Below, one piece after another: positions 17,477 through 31,025 of a DNA stretch of 64,000 nt; the first letter of the stretch is position 1; each line of letters begins with the position of its first letter. The DNA comes from Fimbriimonadaceae bacterium (GTDB taxonomy: Bacteria; Armatimonadota; Fimbriimonadia; Fimbriimonadales; Fimbriimonadaceae): the NCBI GenBank assembly GCA_019638795.1, contig JAHBTB010000008.1:32812-96811 (forward strand), given 5' to 3'. The translations under genes and the position numbers were made by a program. The notes under the pieces are model-generated. The model did not search any database. It was not told where the DNA came from and was given only the letters and a program-made list of their open reading frames with translations.

Positions 17477-17863
17477 TCAGGCGTCGGCTTTCTTGGCCTT
17501 GGGGGCGGCCTTCGGCTTTGCTTCGGCCTTGGGTTTCGCCTCAGCCTTGGGCTTGGCGGCCGCCTTGGCCTTCGGCTTGGCTTCCGCCGGTTTGGCCTGG
17601 GCAAGCAGACTGGCGGCCTTGCCGATGATCCGGCTCTTGCGGCGGGCGGCCTGGTTCTTGTGGATGATGCCGCGCTGCACGGCCTTGTCAAAGTTCTTCT
17701 GCGCCAAGGTGACCGCTGCGGCGGTCGCCTCCGGGTCGCCTGAGGCGACGGCTTCGCGGACCTTCTTGGCGTAGGTCTTCAGCGAGGTCTTGACAGATTT
17801 GTTGACCGCCGCCTTTTCGCTGGAGCGGCGGATGTCTTTCTTGGACGATTTCAGGTTTGCCAT
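17477..17863 (-). CDS. rpsT: 30S ribosomal protein S20 with Ala/Lys/Pro-rich tail
   Basis: A 128-residue S20. The core (1-84) is standard: MANLKSSKKDIRRSSEKA, then the helical hairpin with IIHKNQAARRKSRI. It is followed by an extra tail of about 40 residues built of AKPKAE-like repeats, absent from typical S20 (about 85-90 residues). Similar basic repeat tails occur on ribosomal proteins of some high-GC bacteria. It binds 16S rRNA. Monocistronic with its own terminator. Confidence 0.94.
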   Translation of the reverse strand: MANLKSSKKDIRRSSEKAAVNKSVKTSLKTYAKKVREAVASGDPEATAAAVTLAQKNFDKAVQRGIIHKNQAARRKSRIIGKAASLLAQAKPAEAKPKAKAAAKPKAEAKPKAEAKPKAAPKAKKADA

Positions 17864-17929
17864 GCGTGCGTTGTCCTGTCGGGCCCCCTATGATGGCAGA
17901 ATCCGGCCATCGCGGCAGGGCCCTCTTGG

Positions 17930-19750
17930 TCAGTCTTTCTTAATGAATTTCTTTTTGGTCTTGTCGAACCCTTGCTCCACCTTTTTGTGGTCGTAGTGCC
18001 AGACCGGCGAGCCGGAGCGCTGGTAGAAGCAGAGGTAGCTGCTCAGCAAGGAGGCGAGGAGCCGGCGGCTGGTGCGTCGGACGACGTTGATCTCCCAGAG
18101 GACGGTGAGGAAGTCCGCGCCCTTGGGCCAGTGGGTCATCACCTCGCGCAACAGGTCGAACGTCGACAGGTCGTCGGCGCGGGAGGCGAGCTCGCGGAGC
18201 TCTTCCATGCGCTGGTTGGAGATATAGACGACCGGGTCGGTCTGCTCCTCCCAGCTGAACTCAAAGACGTTGGGCTTGTGCGTCCGGGCCAGGTTGAAGA
18301 CCGCGCCCGACTCGATGGGTTGGTCAAGCCACCAGTCGAAGAGGTTGAACAACAGGCGGACCTTGTTGTTCATCCACACTTGGAGTTCGTGGCCGTCGGG
18401 GGCGACAAAGATGAGCTCCTGGATGGCAGGCTCGTCTTCGAACCAGCCGGTGGGGAACTGGGACATCGGGAACGTGCCGAGCTCACGGTGGATCGGCTTG
18501 AGCACTAGGCGCAACCGCTCGGGCAACTGCTTGAGCGCGGGGATGGACTCTTCGTCTTGGACGTCAGTCGCCAACGGGTGGACGATGAGCTTGCGCAGGC
18601 TGCTGCTCAGGCCGTCGTCGGTGAGTTCGACGTCGACGGGGTCGCCGTCCTCCTGCAATTGGTCGCTCTTGACGAACTGCAACGCGTCGGGCAGGGTGTA
18701 GATGAAGTCGGGGGCGTCGTTGGGCTTCCGGAACCGGTCGCCGCCGACCCACCACACCCGCTCGTCCTTCTTGAGGGCGGCCATCACGTTGCGGAGGTCG
18801 TCGGGGAAGGTCTTGACTGTCGGGGTGATCTCGAACTGGTTTTCCAAGATCGTCGTGGCGGTCTTGGTGCCGTCGGCGGCGAGGATCCGCTTGATCGCGG
18901 CCTCGGTGTCCTCTGGCTTGAGCTCAAGCGGCGCGGCGTCTTCGATCTCGACGGTCGGGGCCAGCTTTTCCGCGACCTTGACGGCGGTCGAGATCCACTT
19001 CTTGGCATCGGCCTCGGGCGACAGGACGCCGTCCGACGAGAGGACGAACCCGGGAATGCTGAGGAGCTCGGCATTGAACGCCCGCCAGTCGTAGAGCAGC
19101 ACGCTGTGGCCGTCTTGCGGCGACAGGACGGACCAGGCGACCGCGCCAAGGGTCTTCACGTGGACCGGCGCAGTCTTCTCCAGGGCCTTGATCGTCGCGT
19201 CGGGGTCGCGCCAGTCAAACCCCTTGAGCTTGGCGGCCAAGGCTTGGACGTCGTCGGCGTCGACACCGTTCAGGGCGTGGGCGCGGGCGACCGGCTCGTC
19301 GTGGGCCTTGAAAACCCACGCGGAAAGGGCGAGCTCCTCACGGCGGGTGAGGAGGAAGCGGCCGTCGGACTGGACGAGGCGAGGGATCGCCGTCTCCAGG
19401 GCCTCCGGCGACATACCGTGGGCACCGGTGAGTTCCAGGGTGAGGAGGGAAAGGGGCATCGGGCCGCCGAAGCGGTCCAAGGTGAGCAGCACGATCTCGC
19501 TGAAGGGCCTCCCCATGCCTTCGATGCGCGACGACGGCACCCACCGGCGCTCGGAGTAGGCGAACTTTTCGGGGTTCGAGGCAAGCAGGGAACGGACGGC
19601 GGCGAGGCCGACACCGGCGGGTTGCAGTTTCTCCGCGACCTCGCTGGGCTTGACGACTTCGCGAAGCTCCGTCAGCTTCTCCAGGATCAGCCGGTCGACG
19701 TACGCGCGCGCGGCGGCTTCTTCGGGCTTGAGTGGGGTGGGTTTGGCCAA
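17930..19750 (-). CDS. Large conserved-looking protein of unknown function
   Basis: A 606-residue soluble protein, not recognised. There is no signal peptide or membrane helix. The first 150 residues look like two winged-helix-type repeats (EVVKPSEVAEKLQPAG; MPLSLLTLELTGAHGMSP). The C-terminal half is rich in Trp and aromatic residues (RVWWVGGDRF, FNLFDWWLDQP, SPVWHYDHKKVEQ) and ends in a Lys-rich tail. The start codon is TTG at 19750, preceded by a weak GGTGA; the next in-frame ATG would drop about 78 residues of the ordered-looking N-terminus. Long, unbroken and typical in codon use, so certainly coding. Confidence 0.75.
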   Translation of the reverse strand: MAKPTPLKPEEAAARAYVDRLILEKLTELREVVKPSEVAEKLQPAGVGLAAVRSLLASNPEKFAYSERRWVPSSRIEGMGRPFSEIVLLTLDRFGGPMPLSLLTLELTGAHGMSPEALETAIPRLVQSDGRFLLTRREELALSAWVFKAHDEPVARAHALNGVDADDVQALAAKLKGFDWRDPDATIKALEKTAPVHVKTLGAVAWSVLSPQDGHSVLLYDWRAFNAELLSIPGFVLSSDGVLSPEADAKKWISTAVKVAEKLAPTVEIEDAAPLELKPEDTEAAIKRILAADGTKTATTILENQFEITPTVKTFPDDLRNVMAALKKDERVWWVGGDRFRKPNDAPDFIYTLPDALQFVKSDQLQEDGDPVDVELTDDGLSSSLRKLIVHPLATDVQDEESIPALKQLPERLRLVLKPIHRELGTFPMSQFPTGWFEDEPAIQELIFVAPDGHELQVWMNNKVRLLFNLFDWWLDQPIESGAVFNLARTHKPNVFEFSWEEQTDPVVYISNQRMEELRELASRADDLSTFDLLREVMTHWPKGADFLTVLWEINVVRRTSRRLLASLLSSYLCFYQRSGSPVWHYDHKKVEQGFDKTKKKFIKKD

Positions 19751-19841
19751 GGCTGGTCACCAAGGCGCAAGGTGCGCCAGAACCCACAGTATGGCACGGA
19801 GCAGGCGTCGACCGGACCTTTCGGGCCGAATCCGACCTGAC

Positions 19842-20381
19842 TCAGGGGGACTCGGTTCGAAGCTCGGTGCGGAACCGGGGGGCTGGCCCGGGGACGTCGA
19901 TTTGGTCGGGTCGGGGCACTGACTCGAACCGGAGGGCCAAATGACCGGCCTTGTCACGGACTTCGGCGAAGTCTTTGCGGCTGTAGCGGTAGACCACGGC
20001 GCGCCAAAAGGCTCGGGCGACCTCGTTGTTCTCGTTGTACGGCACGCTCCACGCACCGGGATGCTCGGAGAAGATGAGGCGGGCGACCTCTTCGCCGACC
20101 CCAAGGCGGCGGAACGGCCAGAGGACAAAGAAGTCGGTCATGTGGCGTTGGTCGCCAAGGTCTTTGACGACGGCAAAACCCGCCAAGCGCCCGGCAAGGT
20201 GGAACAGGTAGGCACGACAGGGGCCGTCGCCGACGAGTGACCGGGCGTCTAGGCCGGAGAACAGGCCGTTGTCGTCCACGGTTTGGTGGGAGTACTTGCT
20301 ACTGTCGTGCAGATACAGTTGGACGAGACGTCCAAGGACGTTTTCGTCTTCCTCTGTCGCCTGCCGCAGCTTCAAGGGCAT
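19842..20381 (-). CDS. GNAT-family acetyltransferase
   Basis: A 179-residue GCN5-type N-acetyltransferase. The acetyl-CoA loop is FRRLGVGEEVARLIF and earlier strands read AYLFHLAGRLAGFAVV. A late NEVARAFWRAVVYRYS is the usual C-terminal helix/strand. Substrate unknown. GGGAG precedes the ATG by about 9 nt. It lies between the 606-residue unknown and rpmE2, all leftward. Confidence 0.85.
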   Translation of the reverse strand: MPLKLRQATEEDENVLGRLVQLYLHDSSKYSHQTVDDNGLFSGLDARSLVGDGPCRAYLFHLAGRLAGFAVVKDLGDQRHMTDFFVLWPFRRLGVGEEVARLIFSEHPGAWSVPYNENNEVARAFWRAVVYRYSRKDFAEVRDKAGHLALRFESVPRPDQIDVPGPAPRFRTELRTESP

Positions 20382-20514
20382 GGTTCAATCTCCCAACGGG
20401 CATGGCCCCTAAGGACTTTAGACTGTCAAGGGACGCCTAAAGTTCTCTTGGACACACCTATTTCTTCCATATTTCGAGGCCCGTTGTCACGACCTCTGGC
20501 AGAAACACGTGGTG

Positions 20515-20763
20515 TCAGCCCTTGTTCTGCTGGCCAGCGTAGCGGCGCATGAACTTCTCGACACGTCCGGCGGTGTCGACGATGCGCTTTTGACCGGTGT
20601 AGAAGGGGTGGGAGAAGGCGCTGATATCGACGTGGACCACGTAGTGCTCCACACCGTCGATCTTCCGCGTCTCGTTCGTCTTGATGGTTGAAACGCCCTG
20701 CCACTCGTGCTCACCGTCGATGAAGAGCACGGGGTAGTTCACGGGATGGGTGTCAGCTTTCAT
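20515..20763 (-). CDS. rpmE2: 50S ribosomal protein L31 type B
   Basis: An 82-residue L31. MKADTHPVNYPVLFID, the STIKTNETRKIDG segment and SHPFYTGQKRIVDTAGRV match type B L31. The zinc-binding Cys residues of type A L31 are absent, so this is the zinc-independent form, often used under zinc limitation. Start at 20763 is chosen over an ATG 12 nt upstream because it matches the family and has TTGGAGA upstream. Confidence 0.93.
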   Translation of the reverse strand: MKADTHPVNYPVLFIDGEHEWQGVSTIKTNETRKIDGVEHYVVHVDISAFSHPFYTGQKRIVDTAGRVEKFMRRYAGQQNKG

Positions 20764-20983
20764 GGGCGTCTCCAAGAGGCGGATTCGGATTATGGCCGGT
20801 CGGGGCCCCGGACTGGAAGCCCGGGTGGGACCGTGCCGCGGACTTCGCGCCGAGAACGTCCGCTGCGGAACAGACGCCCGGACCCTCGTCTGCGGACCGG
20901 ATAGACTCGGTCACGTTTGATTTCACGGCGCGCGTCGTGCCACCGACGCCACGCACACCCGCCGCCGAAACGCCGGTACCACC

Positions 20984-23689
<2,706 letters not shown>

Positions 23690-23721
23690 TCGTCTCACGG
23701 TCGGACTTGACATAACGAGAA

Positions 23722-23760
23722 CCGGCGCCCGTCGGCAAGACGGGGCGCCGGACTTTGTTT
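23722..23760 (+). terminator. Intrinsic terminator of ppdK
   Basis: CCGGCGCC (23722-23729) pairs with GGCGCCGG (23744-23751), with an inner CGTC/GACG stem, followed by ACTTTGTTT. It also separates ppdK from the convergent BlaR1-like gene. Confidence 0.85.
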
Positions 23761-23771
23761 GGCCCGCCGGG

Positions 23772-25883
23772 CTACCGGCCGGTGGCGGACCCGGACGCCT
23801 TGTTCTCGGCCTTCGGCGTGCGCGGCGAGATGATCCAGGTCTTGCCGTCGCGGCGCAAGACGCCGTTGGCAGCCCTGACGATGAATGACAAGGCCTCCTC
23901 CGCCTTCAGCCCTCGGGAGAACAGGGTCACCCGTCGGTAGTCGCCAGGTTCGATCAAGACGGAGACGTCGGATTGGAGGACAAGGTCGTGGACAGCCTGG
24001 CTGATGGAGACTCCGTCAGCCATCAGAGTGATCCGTGGATCGCCTTCTTCGGCCTGCGTCGGGCTCCCGGCGACAGCCACATACCGGGCTTCGGGTGCCG
24101 GCGCGTAGGGGACACTTGCCGACGCCGCGACCGCGCTTGAAGTGTTGCTTGCTTTGGCGGCCCTCGCCCGGGGTGCCTTGGCGGGTCGTGCCTTTGCGGG
24201 GACGGCTTGGACTTCGGCAACCGGGGCGGTCGTTGCCGCTCCGGGCACCAGCACAAAGTTGGCCCGGGGCACGAAAATGTCGTCGGGAAGGGGAGCCGGA
24301 GTCCCCGGTACGACCCGGGCCGTCCGCTTTCCCTTCACGGTCGCCGCCCTTGTGGCCCGGGGTGCCAGGGGGGAGCCGTCGGGTACACCCTCAAATTGGA
24401 CGGTGCCACCAGTGGGACTTGGTGAGAGTGAGGGACGAAGGATCAGAGTCGATCCGTCGGAGGAGAGCTCGACGGCGAAGTGCACGAGCGACCCTGCGTC
24501 CAACTCTTCTTTAGACTCCAATAGGGCGCCTGGAAGCGACAGAGAGTATGAGTCGCCGTGCGGATCGTTTGGTATGGCGGTCACGACAAGGGTCTTGTCG
24601 CCATCAGGACTGACCAGCCGTCCATCGAGGAAGACAATCGCTGACTTGCCGTCATCGCCTGAGACATATGACAGCTCAATGGCTTGGCCCTTGACCGTGC
24701 CTGGTTTGCGGACGACAAGGTCCGGAGACAGTGCGACCTTGACGACCGGAACGGGCTTTCCGGTGTAGTCTGACTCCTTTACCGTCCGGCCGATCGAGCC
24801 GATGTCGCCGACCGGGGCGGCGAGGGCGAAAAGGTCGCCCGGCACATCCTTGGTGACCTTGGTGTCTGGCCCGTGGTCGGTGGTCGTCCGATGGGTCTGG
24901 GGGTTGGCCAGGACAGTCGCGGCCAAAGCCATCATGGCGACGGTGACGACAAGGGCGGCCGGGCGGGCGGCGGGGGCCGGATCGGCCGGGGCGTTGATGT
25001 TGAGGATGCGTCGGATGCGTTTCATGAGGTGGCCTCCTGAGGCTGGGACGGCGAGCGCCATGACGCGGCGCTCTTCGAGCATGGTCAAGGCCCGGGCGTA
25101 GCTGGCGCTGTCGCCCGTGGCTCCAACGGCGATGTCGTCGCAGCAGTTCTCACGTTCGGCGCGGACCACGTGCGACACCCACCAGACGGCGGGATGGTAG
25201 AAGAGGACGGTCTCGACGACCGTCTGGACGATGTTGAGAAGGTAGTCGTGACGGCGGATGTGGGCCAGCTCGTGGAGGAGCAGGGCCTCGACCGCGTCCT
25301 CGGGCATCTTGGAAAGGAAGCTGCACGGCACGAGCACGACGGCCCTCCAGACGCCGACCGTGGCTGGTGCTTCAACGGCCTCCGAGGCGAGGATGCGGAC
25401 AGGGCGGGTGATCCCCAACTCTTCGGCGAGGACAGCAAGTCGTTCTTGCCAATCAAAGGAGACTTCGCACGTCCGCCGGCGCGTGACTTGGCGGGCACGG
25501 AGCACCCCAGCGGCTAGCCGGAGCCCCAACACGACGACACCTGCCGCCCAAACGAAGGTCGCCGTGGTGGGCAAGTCGAAAGAGGCCGTCGTTGTCAGCG
25601 TCCCAGGTTGTCGGGTGAAAGCCAGTGCTTCTCGCTGGACCGCCGCCACTGCCCCCGTGAGCATGCCGCTTGGACGGACGGCCGCGCCCCGCATCCAGGC
25701 AAATGTCGCGACGGGGAGCAGACAGAGCATGGCCATGGCCCCCAGGGCCAAAGCATAGCGGACGTCCGCCCGGCGCACCGGCACGACGCACAGCACGGCC
25801 CACAGACAGACGGCGACTGCCGCCCCCTGCCACAGAAAGTGGAGCAGCGTCAAGCCAGTCTGGTGGAGTAATCCGGGGTTCAT
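23772..25883 (-). CDS. BlaR1/MecR1-type M56 metallopeptidase sensor with STN-like C-terminus
   Basis: A 703-residue membrane sensor. Four N-terminal membrane helices surround the M56 zinc protease: HELAH at 204-208 and a downstream RENCCDD carrying the third ligand. A further helix lies near 307-327. The extracytoplasmic part (about 330-620) is not a penicillin-binding domain; it has beta-rich and Pro/Ala-rich stretches. The last 70 residues (DGVSISQAVHDLVLQ to GKTWIISP) resemble an STN/secretin N-domain. By analogy signal binding activates the protease, which inactivates the adjacent BlaI-type repressor. Start overlaps blaI stop by 4 nt. The ligand is probably not a beta-lactam. Confidence 0.85.
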   Translation of the reverse strand: MNPGLLHQTGLTLLHFLWQGAAVAVCLWAVLCVVPVRRADVRYALALGAMAMLCLLPVATFAWMRGAAVRPSGMLTGAVAAVQREALAFTRQPGTLTTTASFDLPTTATFVWAAGVVVLGLRLAAGVLRARQVTRRRTCEVSFDWQERLAVLAEELGITRPVRILASEAVEAPATVGVWRAVVLVPCSFLSKMPEDAVEALLLHELAHIRRHDYLLNIVQTVVETVLFYHPAVWWVSHVVRAERENCCDDIAVGATGDSASYARALTMLEERRVMALAVPASGGHLMKRIRRILNINAPADPAPAARPAALVVTVAMMALAATVLANPQTHRTTTDHGPDTKVTKDVPGDLFALAAPVGDIGSIGRTVKESDYTGKPVPVVKVALSPDLVVRKPGTVKGQAIELSYVSGDDGKSAIVFLDGRLVSPDGDKTLVVTAIPNDPHGDSYSLSLPGALLESKEELDAGSLVHFAVELSSDGSTLILRPSLSPSPTGGTVQFEGVPDGSPLAPRATRAATVKGKRTARVVPGTPAPLPDDIFVPRANFVLVPGAATTAPVAEVQAVPAKARPAKAPRARAAKASNTSSAVAASASVPYAPAPEARYVAVAGSPTQAEEGDPRITLMADGVSISQAVHDLVLQSDVSVLIEPGDYRRVTLFSRGLKAEEALSFIVRAANGVLRRDGKTWIISPRTPKAENKASGSATGR

Positions 25884-26269
25884 TTCCCCTCCTCCAGCGA
25901 ACGGATAAGCGCCTTGATCTCGGCAAGTTCTTGGGTCGTGGCCCTTTGGCCGCCCAGGGCGTGCAGGACGAGGTCGGCAGCCGACCCGTCGAACACCCGT
26001 TCGATCACGTCGGCGAGGATCGCCGTTTTTGCGACTTTGGTCGACTCGGCGGGAGAGTAGACGTGGGCTTTGCCTGACTCGTCACGCCTCAGACTCTCCT
26101 TGTCGACCATGATCTGCATGACCTTGAGGGTCGTCGTGTATCCGACGTTGCGCGTCTTGGCGATCTCGTCGTTCACTTCCCGGACGGTCGACGGGCCGTG
26201 CTTCCACAAGACCTGGAGGACTTCCATCTCGGCGTTGGTGGGCCGGTGGCTCTTGTCCCTGGTGTCCAT
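25880..26269 (-). CDS. BlaI/MecI/CopY-family repressor
   Basis: A 129-residue winged-helix repressor: NAEMEVLQVLWKHGPSTVRE is the recognition region, GYTTTLKVMQIMVDK the wing, and the C-terminal helices dimerise. It normally represses its own operon and is cleaved when the partner sensor fires. It is the first gene of a two-gene operon with the BlaR1-like sensor (4-nt overlap). A TATACT box only 6 nt before the ATG predicts a leaderless mRNA, and palindromes overlap the promoter. Confidence 0.92.
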   Translation of the reverse strand: MDTRDKSHRPTNAEMEVLQVLWKHGPSTVREVNDEIAKTRNVGYTTTLKVMQIMVDKESLRRDESGKAHVYSPAESTKVAKTAILADVIERVFDGSAADLVLHALGGQRATTQELAEIKALIRSLEEGK

Positions 26270-26275
26270 ACAGGG

Positions 26276-26281
26276 AGTATA
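26276..26281 (-). promoter_or_regulatory. -10 box of the leaderless blaI-type operon
   Basis: TATACT on the minus strand, 6 nt from the ATG at 26269. Confidence 0.5.
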
Positions 26282-26316
26282 TACGAAGAGTATCGTAGAT
26301 TACGATCTTTTTCGTA
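26282..26316. promoter_or_regulatory. Nested palindromic operator of the BlaI-type repressor
   Basis: ATCGTA-GAT-TACGAT (26292-26306) is a perfect 6-bp inverted repeat with a 3-nt spacer. Outer half-sites TACGAA (26282-26287) and TTCGTA (26311-26316) form a second, wider inverted repeat around it. Both lie where the -35/-10 region of the operon should be, as expected for autorepression. The TACG core differs from the TACA/TGTA core of classical bla/mec operators. Confidence 0.55.
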
Positions 26317-26340
26317 GATTTCTTCTTGTACGGCGCTTCT

Positions 26341-26787
26341 TCAGCCGAGTCCTTGGAGGACAGACTCCAGTTGGATGTTGCTGGACCTCAGCCGGTCGCA
26401 AAGGGTCCGCCCCAGGTTCCTCAGGATGACGACGCCGATAGCGGGCCGGCTGTCCATGAGGGCGTTAAGCGACTTGGCGCTAATGCGGGCCAAGTGACCC
26501 TCGCCCCGGCCGATCACCTGGGCCGAACGCCGGCCTCCCTCAAAGAGGGCGATCTCGCCGAACAGTTCGCCGGTCTTCAGGCGGGCGATCAGTTCTCCCG
26601 TCATCGTCGTCACCTCGACGCGCCCGGACAGAAGGACGTACATCGACTCGGCCGAGTCGTCGTCCTCCAGAACCGTCTCCATGTCGGTGAAGGGGACGAG
26701 CTCGGCAAGGGACGCGACGGCCCCGACTTCTTCGTCCGAGAGACCGGCGGCAAAATAGCTGTCCCGAATACCGGCAAACACGTCCAT
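26341..26787 (-). CDS. Cyclic nucleotide-binding domain protein
   Basis: A 148-residue stand-alone cNMP-binding domain (Crp/PKA regulatory fold). The phosphate-binding cassette reads GELFGEIALFEGGRRSA, with the conserved Glu and Arg expected for cAMP/cGMP contact. There is no DNA-binding helix-turn-helix and no kinase or channel domain. It probably acts as a regulatory subunit in trans. A TAGACT box 7 nt before the ATG suggests a leaderless transcript of its own. Confidence 0.9.
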   Translation of the reverse strand: MDVFAGIRDSYFAAGLSDEEVGAVASLAELVPFTDMETVLEDDDSAESMYVLLSGRVEVTTMTGELIARLKTGELFGEIALFEGGRRSAQVIGRGEGHLARISAKSLNALMDSRPAIGVVILRNLGRTLCDRLRSSNIQLESVLQGLG

Positions 26788-26794
26788 GGCTTGT

Positions 26795-26800
26795 AGTCTA
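26795..26800 (-). promoter_or_regulatory. -10 box of the leaderless cNMP-binding gene
   Basis: TAGACT on the minus strand ends 7 nt before the ATG at 26787. Confidence 0.5.
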
Positions 26801-26823
26801 CTTGTGGCCGGGATCAGGCCCGG

Positions 26824-27738
26824 TCATTTGACGAAGCTTCGGAGGATAAACAGGAGGTTGGCGGGCCGCTCGGCCAGGCGCCGGGTGAAGTAGGGGTACC
26901 ACGCCGACCCGAACGGCACGTAGATCCGGACGTTATGGCCCATGTCGCGGAGCTTGGCCTGCAAGTCTCTTCGGATGCCATACAACATCTGCCACTCGAA
27001 ACGGCCGGGATGGACACCGTTGTCAGCGGCAAAGGCAAGGAGTTCGTTGATGACCGCCTCGTCGTGGGTGGCGATGGCGGGGTAGCGTCCACGGAGCAAG
27101 AGCTTTTTGGCGCACTCCAGATAGTTGGCGTCGACGTCGGCTTTACTTTGGTAGGCGACTGATTCGGGCTCCAAATAAGCCCCTTTGACCAACCTGACCC
27201 GGCTGCCGAGGCGGACAAGCCGGTCAACATGCGAGCCACAACTGTAGAGGTAGCTCTGCAGGACCGTGCCGGTGTTGTCCAAGTCGGGGAAGACCCGCTC
27301 GATCATCTGTACGGTCCGCTCCGTGTATTCCGAGGCCTCCATGTCGGCCCGGACAAAGGTGTCGCTGGCCTGCGCGGCGGCGAGGAGCCGGCGGAAGTTC
27401 GCCTCGGCGACATCGTCGCCTTGGTCGAGCCCCAGGGCGGTCAGCTTGATCGAGATGTTGATCTGGGACCGGCGGCTTGATTGGGAGATCTGGTCGACAA
27501 GGCGGACATAGGACTCCAACTCCCGTGTCGCTGCTTCGACGTCGGCGACGTTTTCGCCGAGTTGGTCGAGGGTGACGAAGAACCCTTCGTCGGCCAATCG
27601 TTCGGCGACCTGAATAGCTTCCTCGACGGTGTCCCCGGCGATGAACCGGGTGACGACAGGGCGGAAGAGGGGGGTGTTCTTGACCGCCGCCTTCACCGGA
27701 GGCAGGGAAGCAGTGCGGAGGATTGTCGTCCGAAACAT
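26824..27738 (-). CDS. putA: Proline dehydrogenase (monofunctional)
   Basis: A 304-residue FAD-dependent TIM-barrel enzyme oxidising L-proline to pyrroline-5-carboxylate. Visible segments are NISIKLTALGLDQGD, VRADMEASEYTERT, RVRLVKGAYLEPES, FEWQMLYGIRRDLQ and the C-terminal YFTRRLAERPAN, whose Arg pair binds the proline carboxylate. Length fits the monofunctional ProDH of Bacillus and Thermus rather than bifunctional PutA. No P5C dehydrogenase gene is in the window. Symbol follows common use; fadM/prodh are synonyms. Confidence 0.94.
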   Translation of the reverse strand: MFRTTILRTASLPPVKAAVKNTPLFRPVVTRFIAGDTVEEAIQVAERLADEGFFVTLDQLGENVADVEAATRELESYVRLVDQISQSSRRSQINISIKLTALGLDQGDDVAEANFRRLLAAAQASDTFVRADMEASEYTERTVQMIERVFPDLDNTGTVLQSYLYSCGSHVDRLVRLGSRVRLVKGAYLEPESVAYQSKADVDANYLECAKKLLLRGRYPAIATHDEAVINELLAFAADNGVHPGRFEWQMLYGIRRDLQAKLRDMGHNVRIYVPFGSAWYPYFTRRLAERPANLLFILRSFVK

Positions 27739-27808
27739 CGTCGTCGTCGGTAGCGGAGTCTAGCCCTATCAACCGTTTCGGCTAGGTATTGTGCTGTCCC
27801 GAGGGACG

Positions 27809-28750
27809 ATGCGCATCATTTTGGTCGGACAAGGCAGTCTTCCGATCCCGCCAAAAGGATGGGGGGCGGTCGAGCATATCATCTGGGAATATGCCGTCCG
27901 GCTACGTGCCAAGGGACATGACGTCCAGATCGTCAACTCGAAGTGGAGGCTGGCCGCCCTGCGCTGTGCCGTCCTGGTCCGGCTCCGGCCCGTCGATGTG
28001 GTCCATGTCCACCAGGCCCGGGCCCTCCGCTGGGTGGTGCCCCTGGTCGGGAAGCGGAGCCAGGTGGTGGCCACATGCCATGAACCGGTGGACATTGAGC
28101 GCGACGCCCAGACCGAGGCCGACCTCGCCCGGGCGCGCCATCATCTGGTGCTCAACGACGGGGTAGGGCGGCTGGTCAAGTCGTTGCGTCCCGACGCGTC
28201 GGTCGCGGTCTTGCGAAATGGTACGGAAACCAATGAGTTCGGTGACCATAGAGACGGCGACGGCCGGGCGGTCTGTGTGGGCAAAGTGCAGCGCAGGAAG
28301 CGGCAGCGGGAACTCGCCCGAGTCTTGTGGGACGCCGGTGTCCCCTGCGATTTTGTCGGGCCGAGAGGCGACGACACCCTTGAGGAGGGGACGTACGAGC
28401 TCTGGACTGAGTTTGACCGCGAGACGCTGCGGCGAGAACTCGGGAGATGGTCGTGTCTCGTCCTTGTCAGCCACGCCGAGGGCCAGGCGCTCGTCGTCGC
28501 CGAGGGGTTGGCCGCGGGGCTGTGCGTCGTCGTCTCACCCGAGGCTAGCCAGAACCTGGACACGTCGCGACCGTTTGTTTTCGTGGTCGACAGGCCCGAG
28601 CAGTGGCCCGGTGCGGTGCGGCAGGCGATCGAGGCGAACCCAGGCCTCCGCGACCAAGCGCGGGCGTATGCGCGGGCCAACTTCGACATGGACGCGGTCG
28701 TCGACGGCTATGTGAGACAGTTGCAAGAATGGCGTGAAGCCCAAGCATAG
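27809..28750 (+). CDS. Family 4-type glycosyltransferase
   Basis: A 313-residue GT-B glycosyltransferase. It begins MRIILVGQGSLPIPPKGWGAVEHI, the usual N-terminal donor/acceptor strand with a GxG loop. The C-terminal part has AVCVGKVQRRKRQ, VSHAEGQALVVAEGLAAGL, with the catalytic-region E...E spacing of GT4. It probably transfers a sugar to a lipid- or polymer-linked glycan. ATG at 27809 is preferred to a GTG 18 nt upstream. Divergent from the proline dehydrogenase gene; no other glycan genes are adjacent. Confidence 0.85.
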   Translation: MRIILVGQGSLPIPPKGWGAVEHIIWEYAVRLRAKGHDVQIVNSKWRLAALRCAVLVRLRPVDVVHVHQARALRWVVPLVGKRSQVVATCHEPVDIERDAQTEADLARARHHLVLNDGVGRLVKSLRPDASVAVLRNGTETNEFGDHRDGDGRAVCVGKVQRRKRQRELARVLWDAGVPCDFVGPRGDDTLEEGTYELWTEFDRETLRRELGRWSCLVLVSHAEGQALVVAEGLAAGLCVVVSPEASQNLDTSRPFVFVVDRPEQWPGAVRQAIEANPGLRDQARAYARANFDMDAVVDGYVRQLQEWREAQA

Positions 28751-28888
28751 AGCCGCCGGGGTTGTCAGGTCCGGCCTGCGTCAGCCTCCCGTAGGCCCGT
28801 CCTGAGGTCAGAGAAGCAGTGACCGACATAATACGTCGGTTGCGTGGGCGCCGTGTGCCGCGCAAACTCCAAGAAAGACGAGTCAAAT

Positions 28889-31015
<2,127 letters not shown>

Positions 31016-31025
31016 GTTCGTGGTG

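Noticed and set aside
19905..19945. tRNA T-arm-like sequence (GGTTCGAGTC on the minus strand)
   Set aside because: It lies in the GNAT coding sequence and no acceptor, D- or anticodon stems can be built around it.
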